Shown: positions 20,493-30,244, numbered from the stretch's first letter. The stretch is DNA of 64,000 bases from Edwardsiella tarda ATCC 15947 = NBRC 105688 (GCF_003113495.2 NZ_CP084506.1:868001-932000), one strand, 5' to 3'. The notes: a model not told the origin generated them from the sequence alone. A program made the numbers and translations.

Positions 20493-21605
20493 ATGATTAT
20501 TGGCATACCAAGAGAAATAAAAAACCACGAATATCGTGTCGGTATGACGCCGAGCAGTGTACGTGAAGTTACGTTGCGAGGCCATAGAGTTATGGTGGAA
20601 AGCACGGCAGGGGCGGGGATCGGCTATAGCGACGAGCTGTACCGTCAGGCTGGCGCCGAGGTCGTTGCCGATGCCGCCACGCTATTCGCCAGCGCCGAGC
20701 TGATCGTCAAAGTGAAAGAGCCGCAGGCGGCGGAATGTGCCCGCCTGCGGCCGGGGCAGATCCTGTTTACCTACCTGCACCTGGCACCCGATCTGGCTCA
20801 GACCCAGGCGTTGCTGGCCAGCGGCGCGACCTGCATCGCCTATGAGACGGTGACCCAGCGTGAGGGGGGCCTGCCCCTATTGGCACCGATGTCGGCGGTG
20901 GCCGGGCGGATGTCGATCCAGGCTGGGGCCCAGGCGCTGGAGAAGACACAGGGCGGGCGCGGCATCCTATTAGGGGGCGTACCCGGCGTCGAGCCGGCTA
21001 AGGTGGTGATCCTCGGCGGCGGGGTGGTCGGCGCCAATGCGGCGCGTATGGCGCTGGGGATGCGCGCCGATGTGACGCTGCTGGATTGTAACCTGGCGGT
21101 GTTGCAACGCTTGGACAGTGAGTTTCAGGGGCGGGTGAAGCTGGTTTACTCTAGCCACGAGGCGATTGGGCGTCTGTTGCCGACGACCGATCTGCTGATC
21201 GGCGGAGTGTTAGTGCCCGGTGCCGCCGCGCCGAAGTTGGTATCGCGTGCGCAGGTGGCGATGATGCGTCCGGGGTCGGCGATCGTCGACGTGGCGATCG
21301 ATCAGGGGGGATGTGTGGAAACCTCGCATCCAACCACCCATCAGGCGCCGACCTATGTCGAGGAGGGCGTGGTGCACTACTGCGTCGCGAATATGCCGGG
21401 GGCGGTGGCCTACACCGCGACCCAGGCGTTGAACAACGCGACGCTACCCTACATTCTGGCCTTGGCCGATCACGGCTTGGCGGCGTTGCGTCAGGATGCG
21501 GGATTATTGGCTGGATTGAATGTGATGGCGGGGCAGCTGACCTGCCAGGCGGTGGCGCAGGCACATGGCCTGAGTTACACCGATCCACACCGCCTACTGG
21601 CGTAA
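20493..21605 (+). CDS. ald: Alanine dehydrogenase
   Basis: Ald interconverts L-alanine and pyruvate plus ammonia using NAD. The 370-residue product has the family active-site residues in place: Arg15 (HEYRVG), Lys75 (VKVKEP) and His96 (TYLHLAP). The Rossmann motif [12 protein letters not shown] starts near residue 173. Length is typical for the family (about 370). The start has a GAGGG site. The gene stands alone on the plus strand between corC and lnt, facing corC and sharing a bidirectional terminator with it. E. coli has no gene at this place. Confidence 0.95.
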   Translation: MIIGIPREIKNHEYRVGMTPSSVREVTLRGHRVMVESTAGAGIGYSDELYRQAGAEVVADAATLFASAELIVKVKEPQAAECARLRPGQILFTYLHLAPDLAQTQALLASGATCIAYETVTQREGGLPLLAPMSAVAGRMSIQAGAQALEKTQGGRGILLGGVPGVEPAKVVILGGGVVGANAARMALGMRADVTLLDCNLAVLQRLDSEFQGRVKLVYSSHEAIGRLLPTTDLLIGGVLVPGAAAPKLVSRAQVAMMRPGSAIVDVAIDQGGCVETSHPTTHQAPTYVEEGVVHYCVANMPGAVAYTATQALNNATLPYILALADHGLAALRQDAGLLAGLNVMAGQLTCQAVAQAHGLSYTDPHRLLA

Positions 21606-21617
21606 GCGCGCTAAACG

Positions 21618-21641
21618 GGGGGCGAGCCGCCCCCTCGTTTT
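21618..21641. terminator. Bidirectional terminator between ald and corC
   Basis: GGGGGCG (21618-21624) pairs with CGCCCCC (21628-21634) around an AGC loop, followed on the plus strand by TCGTTTT. The minus-strand tail is CGTTTAG, so it is stronger for ald. Confidence 0.65.
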
Positions 21642-22527
21642 AGATCTCGACGTCCAGTTTAGGCAGGGGGGCGTTATCCGGGATCTTGACGTGTACCTGG
21701 ATGATGCGCCGGCTGTCCGCCATGGCGACCTTAAACAGGTAGCCATCGATCTCAATACTCTCGCCGCGTGACGGTAGATGGCCAAAGGCCTGCATCACTA
21801 AGCCGCCGATCGTGTCGACCTCCTCGTCGCTGAAGCGCGTCGCGAAGGCCTCGTTGAAGTCCTCGATCTGGGTCAGCGCCCGCACGGTGTATAGGTGGCG
21901 GCTGATCTGGCGCACGTCGCGGTCCTCGACCTCATCGTACTCGTCGTCGATCTCGCCGACGATCAATTCCAGAATATCCTCGATGGTCACCAGCCCGGAG
22001 ACACCGCCGAACTCGTCGATGACGATGGCCATATGGTAACGCTGGGAGCGAAACTCCTTCAGCATCCGGTCGACGCGTTTGCTTTCTGGCACCACGACTG
22101 CCTGGCGTAGCACCTTGTCGATGCTGAACGGTTCGGCATCGCTGCGCATAAAGGGCAGCAGATCCTTGGCCATCAGCAATCCTTCGATGTGATCTTTATC
22201 CTCGCTGATCACCGGGAAGCGGGAGTGGGCGGAGTCGATGATGACGTCCAGGCACTCATCCAGGGTCTGATTACGCTTCAGGGTGACCATCTGGCTGCGT
22301 GGGATCATGATGTCGCGGACGCGTTGTTCGGCGATATCCATCACCCCCTCCAGCATGTCGCGGGTATCGGGGTCGATCAGATCGTTCTGCTCGGAGTCAC
22401 GGATCAGCTCAACCAGATCGTTGCGGTTTTTCGGTTCGCCGTGGAACAGTTGGTTGAGCAAAAGGGAAAAGAAGCCTTTCTTATGGGGACTGGGGCTGTC
22501 GCTATTCTGAGAATGGTCGTCGCTCAT
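21640..22527 (-). CDS. corC: CorC (YbeX), CBS-domain protein of the CorC/HlyC family
   Basis: CorC is linked to magnesium/cobalt efflux with CorA and, from recent work on YbeX, to ribosome homeostasis. The 295-residue cytoplasmic protein has an acidic N-terminus and a tandem CBS pair (about 70-190, including [15 protein letters not shown] [13 protein letters not shown] and [19 protein letters not shown]). A C-terminal CorC_HlyC transporter-associated domain covers about 205-285. It follows ybeY. In this genome lnt no longer follows directly, because ald lies between. Confidence 0.95.
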   Translation of the reverse strand: MSDDHSQNSDSPSPHKKGFFSLLLNQLFHGEPKNRNDLVELIRDSEQNDLIDPDTRDMLEGVMDIAEQRVRDIMIPRSQMVTLKRNQTLDECLDVIIDSAHSRFPVISEDKDHIEGLLMAKDLLPFMRSDAEPFSIDKVLRQAVVVPESKRVDRMLKEFRSQRYHMAIVIDEFGGVSGLVTIEDILELIVGEIDDEYDEVEDRDVRQISRHLYTVRALTQIEDFNEAFATRFSDEEVDTIGGLVMQAFGHLPSRGESIEIDGYLFKVAMADSRRIIQVHVKIPDNAPLPKLDVEI

Positions 22528-22613
22528 AGCGTATGTGTGTGGTTACTCTTTGTCTGGTCAATCTTAACGCCGGCCGCCTGGCGGCCAGCGCAAACATGAA
22601 CCCGGGGGTTCGT

Positions 22614-23087
22614 TCAGTCGGACTCTTTTTCGGCCGCGTAGGGATCGGGATAACCCAATGCCTGCATGATGTCGGCCTCCAGAGACTCCATCTCTTCAGC
22701 CTCTTCGTCGCTGATGTGGTCATACCCTAGCAGATGAAGCGCGCCATGCACAACCATATGCGCCCAATGTGAGAGCGGGGTTATGTTCTGTTGCTGCGCC
22801 TCTAACTCCACCACCTGACGGCAGATCACCATGTCACCGAGTAGCGGCAGCTCAATTTCCGGCGGGGCCTCAAACGGGAAGGAGAGCACGTTGGTCGGGC
22901 GATCTTTACCGCGGTAGGTGAGGTTAAGTTCGTGGCTCTCCGCCTCATCCACCAGGCGAATGGTGACCTCCGCCTCGTCACGAAAGCGCGGCAGTACCGC
23001 CTCGAGCCAGCGGAGAAAGTCGCCCTCGGCGGGGAGGCCGGGGGCGTCGTCGCAGGCGATCTGTAGGTCGAGAATAATATTACTCAT
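22614..23087 (-). CDS. ybeY: Endoribonuclease / rRNA maturation factor YbeY
   Basis: YbeY is a zinc-dependent single-strand RNase needed for 16S rRNA 3'-end maturation and 70S quality control. The 157-residue protein carries the metal-binding [11 protein letters not shown] motif (about 115-125) and the conserved Arg in [16 protein letters not shown]. It overlaps ybeZ by 4 nt (ATGA). The 86-nt gap to corC contains a GGCCGCC/GGCGGCC hairpin (22572-22586). Confidence 0.97.
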   Translation of the reverse strand: MSNIILDLQIACDDAPGLPAEGDFLRWLEAVLPRFRDEAEVTIRLVDEAESHELNLTYRGKDRPTNVLSFPFEAPPEIELPLLGDMVICRQVVELEAQQQNITPLSHWAHMVVHGALHLLGYDHISDEEAEEMESLEADIMQALGYPDPYAAEKESD

Positions 23088-24139
23088 GCTTGTTCCTGTT
23101 GCTGAGAGGCTTGAGCCTCGCGTTTACGCTCGGCGGCCAGCGCTGCCTTACGTTGCTGATCGGCGGCTTCCCACGCCTCGTAGGCCATGACGACGCGGGC
23201 GACGACGGGGTGGCGAACCACATCTTCGCTGTGGAAGAAGTTGAAGCTGATCTCGTCGACCGGAGAGAGCACCTCGATGGCGTGGCGCAGGCCGGATTTT
23301 TGGTTGCGTGGCAGGTCGACCTGGGTGATGTCGCCGGTGATCACCGCCTTGGAGTTAAAACCGATGCGCGTCAGGAACATCTTCATCTGTTCGATGGTGG
23401 TGTTCTGGCTTTCGTCCAGGATGATAAAGGCGTCGTTCAGGGTGCGTCCGCGCATGTAGGCCAGCGGCGCGACCTCGATGATGTTGCGCTCCATCAGTTT
23501 CTCGACCCGCTCGAAGCCGAGCATCTCAAACAGGGCGTCATACAGCGGGCGCAGATAGGGGTCAACCTTCTGGCTGAGATCCCCGGGGAGAAAGCCCAGC
23601 TTTTCCCCCGCCTCGACCGCCGGACGGGTCAGCAGGATGCGGCGGATCTCCTGGCGTTCCAGGGCGTCGACCGCGGCGGCCACCGCCAGATAGGTCTTAC
23701 CGGTCCCGGCGGGGCCGATGCCGAAGGTGATGTCGTGATCGAGAATGTTGGCGATGTACTGCGCCTGATTCGGGGTACGCGGCTTGATCAGCCCACGCTT
23801 GGTCTTGATGTGGATCGCCTTGCCGTAGTCCGGCACGTGTTCGGCGGCCTGCTCCAGCACATGGCTCTCCTTGAGTGCCAGGTGGATCTGCTCGGGATCG
23901 ATGTCGCCGACCTGGCCGCGTAGCGGGGCGGTCTCCACATACAGATTTTTGAGAATATCGATGGCGGCGCGGACACAGGGGGTGCGGCCGACCAGTTTAA
24001 AGTGATTGTCACGGTGACTGATTTCGATCCCCAGGCGGCGCTCTAGCAGCTTGATATTGTCATCAAACGGGCCGCATAGGCTGTTCAGTCGCTGATTATC
24101 AGCGGGTTCAAGCAGAAGCTCTTCGGTAGTGACGTTCAA
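23084..24139 (-). CDS. ybeZ: PhoH-like ATPase YbeZ (PhoL), probable TTG start
   Basis: YbeZ is a PhoH-family NTPase and helicase-like partner of YbeY in RNA processing. TTG 24139 ([17 protein letters not shown]) gives 351 residues, against 346 in E. coli. A GAGGA site lies 5 nt upstream, and there is no ATG near. The in-frame ATG far upstream (24277) would add 46 low-complexity residues. Walker A is [13 protein letters not shown] (about residue 140 on) and Walker B is FIILDESQN. The C-terminus is a charged helix. It heads ybeZ-ybeY-corC. Confidence 0.93.
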   Translation of the reverse strand: MNVTTEELLLEPADNQRLNSLCGPFDDNIKLLERRLGIEISHRDNHFKLVGRTPCVRAAIDILKNLYVETAPLRGQVGDIDPEQIHLALKESHVLEQAAEHVPDYGKAIHIKTKRGLIKPRTPNQAQYIANILDHDITFGIGPAGTGKTYLAVAAAVDALERQEIRRILLTRPAVEAGEKLGFLPGDLSQKVDPYLRPLYDALFEMLGFERVEKLMERNIIEVAPLAYMRGRTLNDAFIILDESQNTTIEQMKMFLTRIGFNSKAVITGDITQVDLPRNQKSGLRHAIEVLSPVDEISFNFFHSEDVVRHPVVARVVMAYEAWEAADQQRKAALAAERKREAQASQQQEQA

Positions 24140-24493
24140 ATCGATCCTCGAATGTATTGGTTCGTTGCTGCGCTCAAGCGCCGTCAGGGCTGACGGTGTC
24201 GGGCGCGCCTCAATGCGTGCCGCCTGGCGGTCACGCGCAAGAAAACGCTCTCCATCATACATGCCAGGAGGGAACAATTACCAATCCCGGCTGGCCGCAT
24301 GGCCCGATATGCGTTGCTGTTCGGCGCCGTTTCCGGCACGGAGAGCAGGCTGGAGGCGTTGGTTTAATCCGATGTAATCATTGCCTTTTAGGCGGGATAT
24401 TCTACCACTTCCTCCACCGTTTTCCGCCCCTGGTGTATGAAAAACGCCCGGTCCAGAACCGGGCGTTGACGGGGGGAGGGTGAACGGGATGGC
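24140..24493. promoter_or_regulatory. ybeZ upstream region and miaB 3' region
   Basis: This 354-bp gap has no supportable gene. It contains the miaB terminator (listed) and the ybeZ promoter region. Close to the TTG start the minus strand reads CTTGAG (24173-24178), 12 nt, CCAATA (24155-24160), which weakly resembles a heat-shock sigma-32 promoter. The family operon is heat-shock induced in E. coli. The match is partial and the spacing short, so I hold it loosely. Confidence 0.4.
24440..24467 (-). terminator. Terminator after miaB
   Basis: A 10-bp perfect stem, AACGCCCGGT (24443-24452) with ACCGGGCGTT (24458-24467), has a 5-nt loop. It runs into five T on the minus strand, 27 nt after the miaB stop. 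Confidence 0.88.
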
Positions 24494-25918
24494 TTACGGC
24501 TGGTAGCGGCCGACGCCCAGATCGTCCTCTTTACGGGTACGGGCGATCACCGACTGCGGTGATTCGCTGATGCGTAGTCCCATCTCCTCTTCGCTGCGTA
24601 CCACCACGCCGCGCAGGGAGTTCGGCAGCACCTCGGTGATCTCCACATCGACGAAGCGGCCGATCATCTCCGGTTGGCCGGCGAAGTTGACCACGCGGTT
24701 GTTTTCGGTACGACCAGAGAGCTCCATCACGTTCTTGCGTGAGGTGCCCTCGACCAGGATGCGCTGCACGGTGCCCTGCATCCGGCGGCTGTAACGCATC
24801 GCCTGTTGGCTGATACGCTCTTGCAGGATATACAGGCGCTGTTTCTTCTCCTCCTCCGGGACATCGTCCACCATGTCGGCGGCCGGGGTCCCCGGACGGG
24901 CGGAGAAGATGAAGCTGTAGCTCATGTCGAAGTCGACGTCGGCGATCAGCTGCATGGTCTGTTCGAAGTCCTGCTGGGTCTCCCCAGGGAAGCCGACGAT
25001 AAAGTCGGAGCTGATCTGAATGTCCGGGCGCGCCTTGCGCAGCTTACGGATGATCGCCTTGTACTCCAGTGCGGTGTGGGTGCGCTTCATCAGGTTGAGG
25101 ATGCGGTCGGAGCCGCTCTGCACCGGCAGGTGCAGGAAGCTGACCAACTCCGGCGTGTCCTCATACACGGCGATGATATCGTCGCTGAATTCGATCGGAT
25201 GGCTGGTGGTGAAGCGAATACGGTCGATGCCGTCGATGGCGGCCACCAGGCGCAGCAGTTCGGCGAAGGTGCAGATACCGCCGTCGAAGGTGGCACCACG
25301 GTAGGCGTTCACATTCTGCCCCAGTAGGTTGACTTCGCGTACCCCTTGGGCGGCCAGCTGGGCGATTTCGAACAGGACGTCGTCGCACGGGCGGCTGACT
25401 TCGGCGCCACGGGTATAGGGCACGACGCAGTAGGTGCAGTACTTGTTACAGCCTTCCATGATGGAGACGAAGGCGGTGGCACCCTCGGCGCGTGGCTCCG
25501 GTAGACGGTCGAACTTCTCGATCTCTGGGAAGCTGACATCGACTACCGGGCTGTGGCTGCCGCGTGCGCGCTCGATCATCTCCGGTAGGCGATGTAGGGT
25601 CTGTGGCCCGAAGATGATGTCGACGAAGCTGGCGCGCTCGCGGATGTGCTCACCCTCTTGTGAGGCGACGCAACCGCCGACGCCAATGATCAGATCCGGT
25701 TTGGCCTCTTTGAGCATCTTCCAGCGGCCAAGCTGATGGAACACTTTTTCCTGCGCCTTTTCACGGATCGAACAGGTATTCAGCAGCAGGACATCGGCGT
25801 CCTCGGCATTATCCGTCAGCTCAAGGCCATGCGTGCTGCCCAGCAGATCGGCCATCTTGGATGAGTCATACTCATTCATCTGACAGCCCCAGGTTTTAAT
25901 ATGCAGTTTTTTTGTCAT
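24494..25918 (-). CDS. miaB: tRNA-2-methylthio-N6-dimethylallyladenosine synthase MiaB
   Basis: MiaB is a radical-SAM methylthiotransferase that makes ms2i6A at position 37 of tRNAs reading UNN codons. The 474-residue protein has the N-terminal UPF0004 domain with cluster Cys residues ([29 protein letters not shown]). The radical-[11 protein letters not shown] motif starts near residue 157, and a C-terminal TRAM domain covers about 378-440. Length is the E. coli one. It is divergent from ubiF, as in E. coli. Confidence 0.98.
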   Translation of the reverse strand: MTKKLHIKTWGCQMNEYDSSKMADLLGSTHGLELTDNAEDADVLLLNTCSIREKAQEKVFHQLGRWKMLKEAKPDLIIGVGGCVASQEGEHIRERASFVDIIFGPQTLHRLPEMIERARGSHSPVVDVSFPEIEKFDRLPEPRAEGATAFVSIMEGCNKYCTYCVVPYTRGAEVSRPCDDVLFEIAQLAAQGVREVNLLGQNVNAYRGATFDGGICTFAELLRLVAAIDGIDRIRFTTSHPIEFSDDIIAVYEDTPELVSFLHLPVQSGSDRILNLMKRTHTALEYKAIIRKLRKARPDIQISSDFIVGFPGETQQDFEQTMQLIADVDFDMSYSFIFSARPGTPAADMVDDVPEEEKKQRLYILQERISQQAMRYSRRMQGTVQRILVEGTSRKNVMELSGRTENNRVVNFAGQPEMIGRFVDVEITEVLPNSLRGVVVRSEEEMGLRISESPQSVIARTRKEDDLGVGRYQP

Positions 25919-26140
25919 CGACTTGCCATTGCTCAGTGCAGGTGGATCAGGGACGCGCGAACGCCGATGAGGCGCCCACCGGCGGTGACCGTTGCGTCCG
26001 CGGCAGGGCGGCTATTGTAATCGCTTGGCGCTGTCGTGACCAGTCAGATAGCAGGGGGCAAGGCGGGGGAAATCCGTTACACTAGCGCAAAATGTGCGGT
26101 GCCGCAGCGGCGGCGTTGAGAGCGAGGAGAGCACAGCGAG

Positions 26141-27316
26141 ATGGCGGAACGAGCGGATAACATCGTCGTGGTCGGGGCCGGGATGGTTGGCGCGGCGGCG
26201 GCATTGGGGTTGGCGCAGGCTGGCCTGGCGGTCACGGTACTGGAGCCGCAGCCTCCGGCTTCCTTCATCCCCGGTAGCGATCCCGATCTGCGTATCTCGG
26301 CCATCAGCATGGCCAGCGTGCGTCTGTTGGAGCGCCTCGGGGTGTGGGCGTCGGTGTGTGCCATGCGTGCCGTGCCGTATCGCGGTCTGGAGACGTGGGA
26401 ATGGCAGGATGCTCGGGTGGCCTTTCGGGCCGAGAGTCTCGGCTTGCCTTGCCTGGGGTATATGCTGGAAAACCGGGTGTTGCAGTGGGCGTTATGGCAG
26501 GCGCTGGCGGCGGACGAGCGCGTTACGCTGCGGACCGGCACGGCCCTGCGCCAGCTGCGACGCGAGGGCGAGGGGTGGCAGTTGCAGTTGGCGGATGGTT
26601 CGACCCTGCGTACCGGGCTGGTGATCGCCGCCGACGGCGCCGAGTCGCGGGTGCGCAGCCAGGCCGGTATCGGCATTCAGGGCTGGCAGTATCGCCAAGA
26701 TTGTATGCTGATCAGCGTCAAGACGCCGGCAACGCCACAGGATGTGACCTGGCAGCAGTTTACCCCGGCGGGGCCGCGGGCCTTCTTGCCGTTGTGGCCC
26801 GGCTGGGCCTCGTTGGTGTGGTACGACAGCCCGGCCCGCATCCGCCAGTTGTTAGCGATGCCGCTGCCGCAGTTAACTGAGGCGATCCAGGCGACTTTCC
26901 CCGCCCGCCTGGGGCCGGTGCAGGCGGTGGCCGCCGCGGCCTTTCCCTTGACCCGCCGTCATGCTCAGCACTATGTGCAGGCGGGGTTGGCACTGTTGGG
27001 CGATGCGGCGCACACCATCAATCCCCTCGCCGGGCAGGGGGTGAATCTGGGTTATCGCGATGTCGAGGCGTTGTTGTCAGCGTTGCTGACGGCGCGCGCG
27101 CGTGGCGAGGATTGGCAGAGCTTGGCGGTATTACAACGCTATCAGCGTCGGCGTCGTCCCGATAATCTGTTGATGCAGAGTGGGATGGATCTCTTCTATG
27201 TCGCCTTCAGCAACCGTCTTCCCCCGCTGGTCTTACTACGAAACCTGGGGTTGATGGCGGCGGAGCGTGCCGGGGGACTCAAGACGCGAGCATTGCGTTA
27301 TGCCATCGGACTGTGA
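26141..27316 (+). CDS. ubiF: 2-octaprenyl-3-methyl-6-methoxy-1,4-benzoquinol hydroxylase UbiF
   Basis: UbiF is the flavin monooxygenase that adds the C6 hydroxyl in aerobic ubiquinone synthesis. The 391-residue protein has the N-terminal dinucleotide motif VVGAGMVGAAAALGLAQAG (about 11-29). The second FAD motif is GDAAHTINPLAGQGVNLGYRD near residue 286. Start ATG 26141 has a GAGGAG site. A TACACT -10-like element lies at 26078-26083 without a clear -35. The gene converges on the tRNA cluster. Confidence 0.95.
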   Translation: MAERADNIVVVGAGMVGAAAALGLAQAGLAVTVLEPQPPASFIPGSDPDLRISAISMASVRLLERLGVWASVCAMRAVPYRGLETWEWQDARVAFRAESLGLPCLGYMLENRVLQWALWQALAADERVTLRTGTALRQLRREGEGWQLQLADGSTLRTGLVIAADGAESRVRSQAGIGIQGWQYRQDCMLISVKTPATPQDVTWQQFTPAGPRAFLPLWPGWASLVWYDSPARIRQLLAMPLPQLTEAIQATFPARLGPVQAVAAAAFPLTRRHAQHYVQAGLALLGDAAHTINPLAGQGVNLGYRDVEALLSALLTARARGEDWQSLAVLQRYQRRRRPDNLLMQSGMDLFYVAFSNRLPPLVLLRNLGLMAAERAGGLKTRALRYAIGL

Positions 27317-27382
27317 TGTGCGACCCGAGGACCCGGCGCGCGTCGCCGGGTAGGGCGGCCGGATGTCGGCGTGCTTGCGATG

Positions 27383-27408
27383 AAAAAAAAGCCCACCCGA
27401 GGGTGAGC
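27383..27408 (-). terminator. Terminator of the tRNA operon
   Basis: On the minus strand GCTCACCC pairs with GGGTGGGC (one G-U) around a 2-nt turn. Eight T (27383-27390) follow, starting 27 nt after glnX. The plus-strand tail TTCTTT suggests it can also stop ubiF transcripts. Confidence 0.85.
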
Positions 27409-27416
27409 TTCTTTAA

Positions 27417-27491
27417 TGGCTGGGGTACGAGGATTCGAACCTCGGGATGGCGGAATCAGAATCCGCTGCCTTACCGCTTGGCGATACCCCA
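27417..27491 (-). tRNA. glnX: tRNA-Gln (CTG)
   Basis: A 75-nt gene with encoded CCA, anticodon CTG in the loop TTCTGATT, and acceptor TGGGGTA pairing with TACCCCA. It is identical to the neighbouring copy at 27545. Last gene of the seven-tRNA operon; it reads CAG. Confidence 0.97.
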
Positions 27492-27544
27492 AGAGTGAGT
27501 GACATCTCGCGATGCGCGGCCCGCCTAGGCGAACCGAATAAATT

Positions 27545-27619
27545 TGGCTGGGGTACGAGGATTCGAACCTCGGGATGGCGGAATCAGAATCCGCTGCCTT
27601 ACCGCTTGGCGATACCCCA
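27545..27619 (-). tRNA. glnV: tRNA-Gln (CTG)
   Basis: A 75-nt gene with encoded CCA and anticodon CTG. Every base equals the copy at 27417. The position corresponds to E. coli glnV. Confidence 0.97.
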
Positions 27620-27623
27620 AGAG

Positions 27624-27700
27624 TGGTGGCTACGACGGGATTCGAACCTGTGACCCCATCATTATGAGTGATGTGCTCTAACCAGCTGAGCTACGTAGCC
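27624..27700 (-). tRNA. metU: tRNA-Met elongator (CAT)
   Basis: A 77-nt elongator tRNA-Met, starting GGCTACGTAGCTCAGCTGG and ending in encoded CCA, anticodon CAT. It differs from metT at one D-arm base (C here, T in metT). Only 4 nt separate it from glnV. Confidence 0.97.
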
Positions 27701-27759
27701 ATCAATGTAGTACTGAGTAAATCATATAATGCATTGAATTTCAATGCATTATTTTTCTG

Positions 27760-27834
27760 TGGCTGGGGTACCAGGATTCGAACCTGGGGATGGCGGGATC
27801 AAAACCCGCTGCCTTACCGCTTGGCGATACCCCA
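27760..27834 (-). tRNA. glnW: tRNA-Gln (TTG)
   Basis: A 75-nt gene with encoded CCA and anticodon TTG (loop TTTTGATC), reading CAA. It is identical to glnU at 27874. Confidence 0.97.
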
Positions 27835-27873
27835 ATCGGGACTGTAACCAGTCTCTACCGAGACAGAAAAATA

Positions 27874-27948
27874 TGGCTGGGGTACCAGGATTCGAACCTG
27901 GGGATGGCGGGATCAAAACCCGCTGCCTTACCGCTTGGCGATACCCCA
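27874..27948 (-). tRNA. glnU: tRNA-Gln (TTG)
   Basis: A 75-nt gene with encoded CCA and anticodon TTG, the same sequence as glnW. It follows leuW by 22 nt. Confidence 0.97.
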
Positions 27949-27970
27949 TCCGACGCAAGCCGGGTTGAAA

Positions 27971-28055
27971 TGGTGCGGGAGACGAGACTTGAACTCGTAC
28001 ACCTTGCGGCGCCAGAACCTAAATCTGGTGCGTCTACCAATTTCGCCACTCCCGC
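27971..28055 (-). tRNA. leuW: tRNA-Leu (TAG)
   Basis: An 85-nt class II tRNA with long variable arm, anticodon TAG (loop ATTTAGGT) and encoded CCA. It matches E. coli leuW in sequence and place. Confidence 0.97.
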
Positions 28056-28074
28056 CCAACAATACGATAAAGAG

Positions 28075-28151
28075 TGGTGGCTACGACGGGATTCGAACCT
28101 GTGACCCCATCATTATGAGTGATGTGCTCTAACCAACTGAGCTACGTAGCC
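28075..28151 (-). tRNA. metT: tRNA-Met elongator (CAT)
   Basis: First gene of the operon: 77 nt, anticodon CAT, encoded CCA. It differs from metU by a single D-arm base (GTTGG rather than GCTGG). Confidence 0.97.
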
Positions 28152-28190
28152 GTTCTTTATTCGCTTGCCTTAATCGGCGTTGCGGGGCGC

Positions 28191-28219
28191 ATTATGCGGA
28201 TATGGGGGGGAAGCGTCAA
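28191..28219 (-). promoter_or_regulatory. Proximal promoter of the tRNA operon
   Basis: TTGACG (28214-28219), 17 nt, CATAAT (28191-28196), followed by a GC-rich discriminator GCGCCCCGC as expected for stringently controlled stable-RNA promoters. It lies about 40 nt before metT. Confidence 0.85.
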
Positions 28220-28265
28220 CCCCTTTTTTACGCCAAATTCCCTTTGACGCACCGTTTGCCTGTGG

Positions 28266-28294
28266 ATTATACAGGTCGCTGTGAAAAGCAACAA
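28266..28294 (-). promoter_or_regulatory. Distal candidate promoter of the tRNA operon
   Basis: A perfect TATAAT (28266-28271) lies 17 nt from TTGTTG (28289-28294). It sits just downstream of the asnB terminator and 75 nt upstream of the proximal promoter. Confidence 0.6.
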
Positions 28295-28302
28295 AAATCG
28301 GT

Positions 28303-28329
28303 AAAAAGTCGGCGTTGCGCGCCGACTTT
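28303..28329 (-). terminator. Terminator after asnB
   Basis: AAAGTCGGCG (28305-28314) pairs with CGCCGACTTT (28320-28329) around a 5-nt loop. A T-run of five follows on the minus strand. It isolates asnB from the tRNA operon. Confidence 0.88.
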
Positions 28330-28378
28330 ACGTCATCCTGGCGAAGTGTGTGGACGGCCCCACATCGCCAGTCGTCGC

Positions 28379-30040
28379 TTAATAGGCCGATTGATGGACG
28401 CCGACGGCGCGGCCTGAGGGGTCGTCCATCCGGCGGAACGAGGCATCCCACTCGATCGCCTTGGCAGAGGAGCAGGCGACGGAGGGGCCACCAGGGACAC
28501 ACTCGGCCGCGCTAGGCAGCGGGAATAGCTGGGCGAAGATCTCGCGGTAGAGGTAGGCCTCCTTCGAGGTCGGGGTGTTGTAGGGGAAGCGGAAATGGGC
28601 GTTCGCCAGCGCCTGATCGCTGATCTGCGCCTCGGCTGCCGCCTTCAGTGAGTCGATCCAACTGTAGCCCACGCCGTCGGAGAACTGCTCTTTTTGGCGC
28701 CAGGCGACGCTGGCGGGCAGGTAGGATTCGAAGCACTTGCGCAGTAGCTGTTTCTCGATGCGGCCATTGCCACACATCTTGTCGTGCGGGTTGAGGCGCA
28801 TCGCCACGTCGAGGAACGCCTTGTCGAGGAAGGGAACCCGTGCCTCGACGCCCCAGGCGGCCATCGCCTTGTTGGCGCGGGCGCAGTCATACATGTGCAA
28901 CGCCAGCAGCTTGCGCACCGTCTCGTCATGGAACTCTTTGGCGTTGGGCGCCTTGTGAAAGTAGAGATAGCCGCCGAATACCTCATCAGCCCCTTCGCCG
29001 GAGAGCACCATCTTGATCCCCATCGCCTTGATCTTGCGCGCCATCAGGTACATCGGCGTCGAGGCGCGGATGGTGGTGACGTCGTAGGTCTCGATGTGAT
29101 AAATCACGTCGCGAATGGCATCCATCCCCTCCTGCACGGTGAAGTGGATCTCATGGTGTACCGTGCCTAAATGGTTGGCCACCTCCTGCGCTGCCTTGAG
29201 ATCCGGCGCCCCTTGCAGGCCGACGGCGAAGGAGTGTAGCTGGGGCCACCAGGCGGCACTGCGTTCGTCGTCCTCGACACGGCGTGCCGCGAACTTCTTG
29301 GTGATGGCGGAGATGATGGAGGAGTCCAGACCGCCGGAGAGCAGCACGCCATAGGGCACGTCGGACATCAGATGGCTCTTCACCGACTCCTCCAGGGCGC
29401 AGCGTAGGGCGGCGCTGTCGGTGGGATTCTGCTCGACGGCGGCATAGTCGAACCAGTCGCGTTGATAGTAGCGGCGGATCTCCCCGTCGCGGCTCCATAG
29501 GGCGCTGCCGGCGGGGAATTCACGCAGTGTCTGGCAGATGGGAACCAGCGCCTTCATCTCGGAGGCGACGAATAGGTTGCCGTGCTCGTCATGCCCCATA
29601 TAGAGCGGGATGATCCCCAGGTGGTCGCGGCCAATCAGGTAGGCGTCGCGTTTGGCGTCATACAGGATGAAGGCGAACATGCCACGCAACTGGTCGAGGA
29701 AGTCGGGGCCGTACTCTTGGTACAGCGCCAGGATCACCTCGCAGTCGGAGCCGGTCTGGAAGGCGTAACGATCGGCGAGGCGTTCACGCAGCGCCTGATG
29801 GTTGTAAATTTCGCCGTTTACCGCCAGCACATGGGTGCGCTGCTGGTTGTACAGCGGCTGGGCGCCGGTATTGACGTCGACAATGGAGAGGCGCTCATGG
29901 GCCAGGATGGCGTTATTACCGGCATAGATACCGGACCAGTCCGGGCCACGGTGACGCATCAGGCGGGACATTTCCAGCGCGGTTTTGCGCAGTTCCTGCG
30001 GGTCGGTTTTGAGATCGAGCACTCCAAAGATCGAACACAT
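28379..30040 (-). CDS. asnB: Glutamine-hydrolysing asparagine synthetase B
   Basis: AsnB makes asparagine from aspartate, ATP and glutamine. ATG 30040 gives MCSIFGVLD, placing Cys2 as the N-terminal glutaminase nucleophile. The protein has 553 residues, one fewer than E. coli because the last Lys is missing. The glutaminase domain covers about 2-190 (RHRGPDWSGIY). The synthetase domain holds the PP-loop SGGLDSS near residue 232. It follows nagD on the same strand but is separated by a terminator. Confidence 0.97.
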   Translation of the reverse strand: MCSIFGVLDLKTDPQELRKTALEMSRLMRHRGPDWSGIYAGNNAILAHERLSIVDVNTGAQPLYNQQRTHVLAVNGEIYNHQALRERLADRYAFQTGSDCEVILALYQEYGPDFLDQLRGMFAFILYDAKRDAYLIGRDHLGIIPLYMGHDEHGNLFVASEMKALVPICQTLREFPAGSALWSRDGEIRRYYQRDWFDYAAVEQNPTDSAALRCALEESVKSHLMSDVPYGVLLSGGLDSSIISAITKKFAARRVEDDERSAAWWPQLHSFAVGLQGAPDLKAAQEVANHLGTVHHEIHFTVQEGMDAIRDVIYHIETYDVTTIRASTPMYLMARKIKAMGIKMVLSGEGADEVFGGYLYFHKAPNAKEFHDETVRKLLALHMYDCARANKAMAAWGVEARVPFLDKAFLDVAMRLNPHDKMCGNGRIEKQLLRKCFESYLPASVAWRQKEQFSDGVGYSWIDSLKAAAEAQISDQALANAHFRFPYNTPTSKEAYLYREIFAQLFPLPSAAECVPGGPSVACSSAKAIEWDASFRRMDDPSGRAVGVHQSAY

Positions 30041-30222
30041 AGCGTTTCCTCTACGACATGACGGATGGTAATGACGACGGGGCGGCCCCGGTATGACATT
30101 CAACATGCGACATTCGCTGAATGGAAATCAAGCATTTTGCCTTATTTGGCGAAAAAAGATTTTTTTATGGTTCTAGCTTTAGAAGATATATAAAAAAATG
30201 ACGATTTTATTAGTGGATATAT

Positions 30223-30244
30223 AAAAAAGGCGGCGAGCGCCGCC
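30223..30244 (-). terminator. Terminator after nagD
   Basis: GGCGGC (30229-30234) pairs with GCCGCC (30239-30244) around GAGC. Six T and an AT-rich stretch follow on the minus strand, closing the nagBACD operon. The AT-rich DNA beyond (30107-30222) should contain the asnB promoter, though I could not assign hexamers with confidence. Confidence 0.85.

Noticed and set aside
27417..28151. CRISPR-like repeat array
   Set aside because: The repeated units are tRNA genes with correct anticodons and CCA ends. No CRISPR array was seen anywhere in the window.
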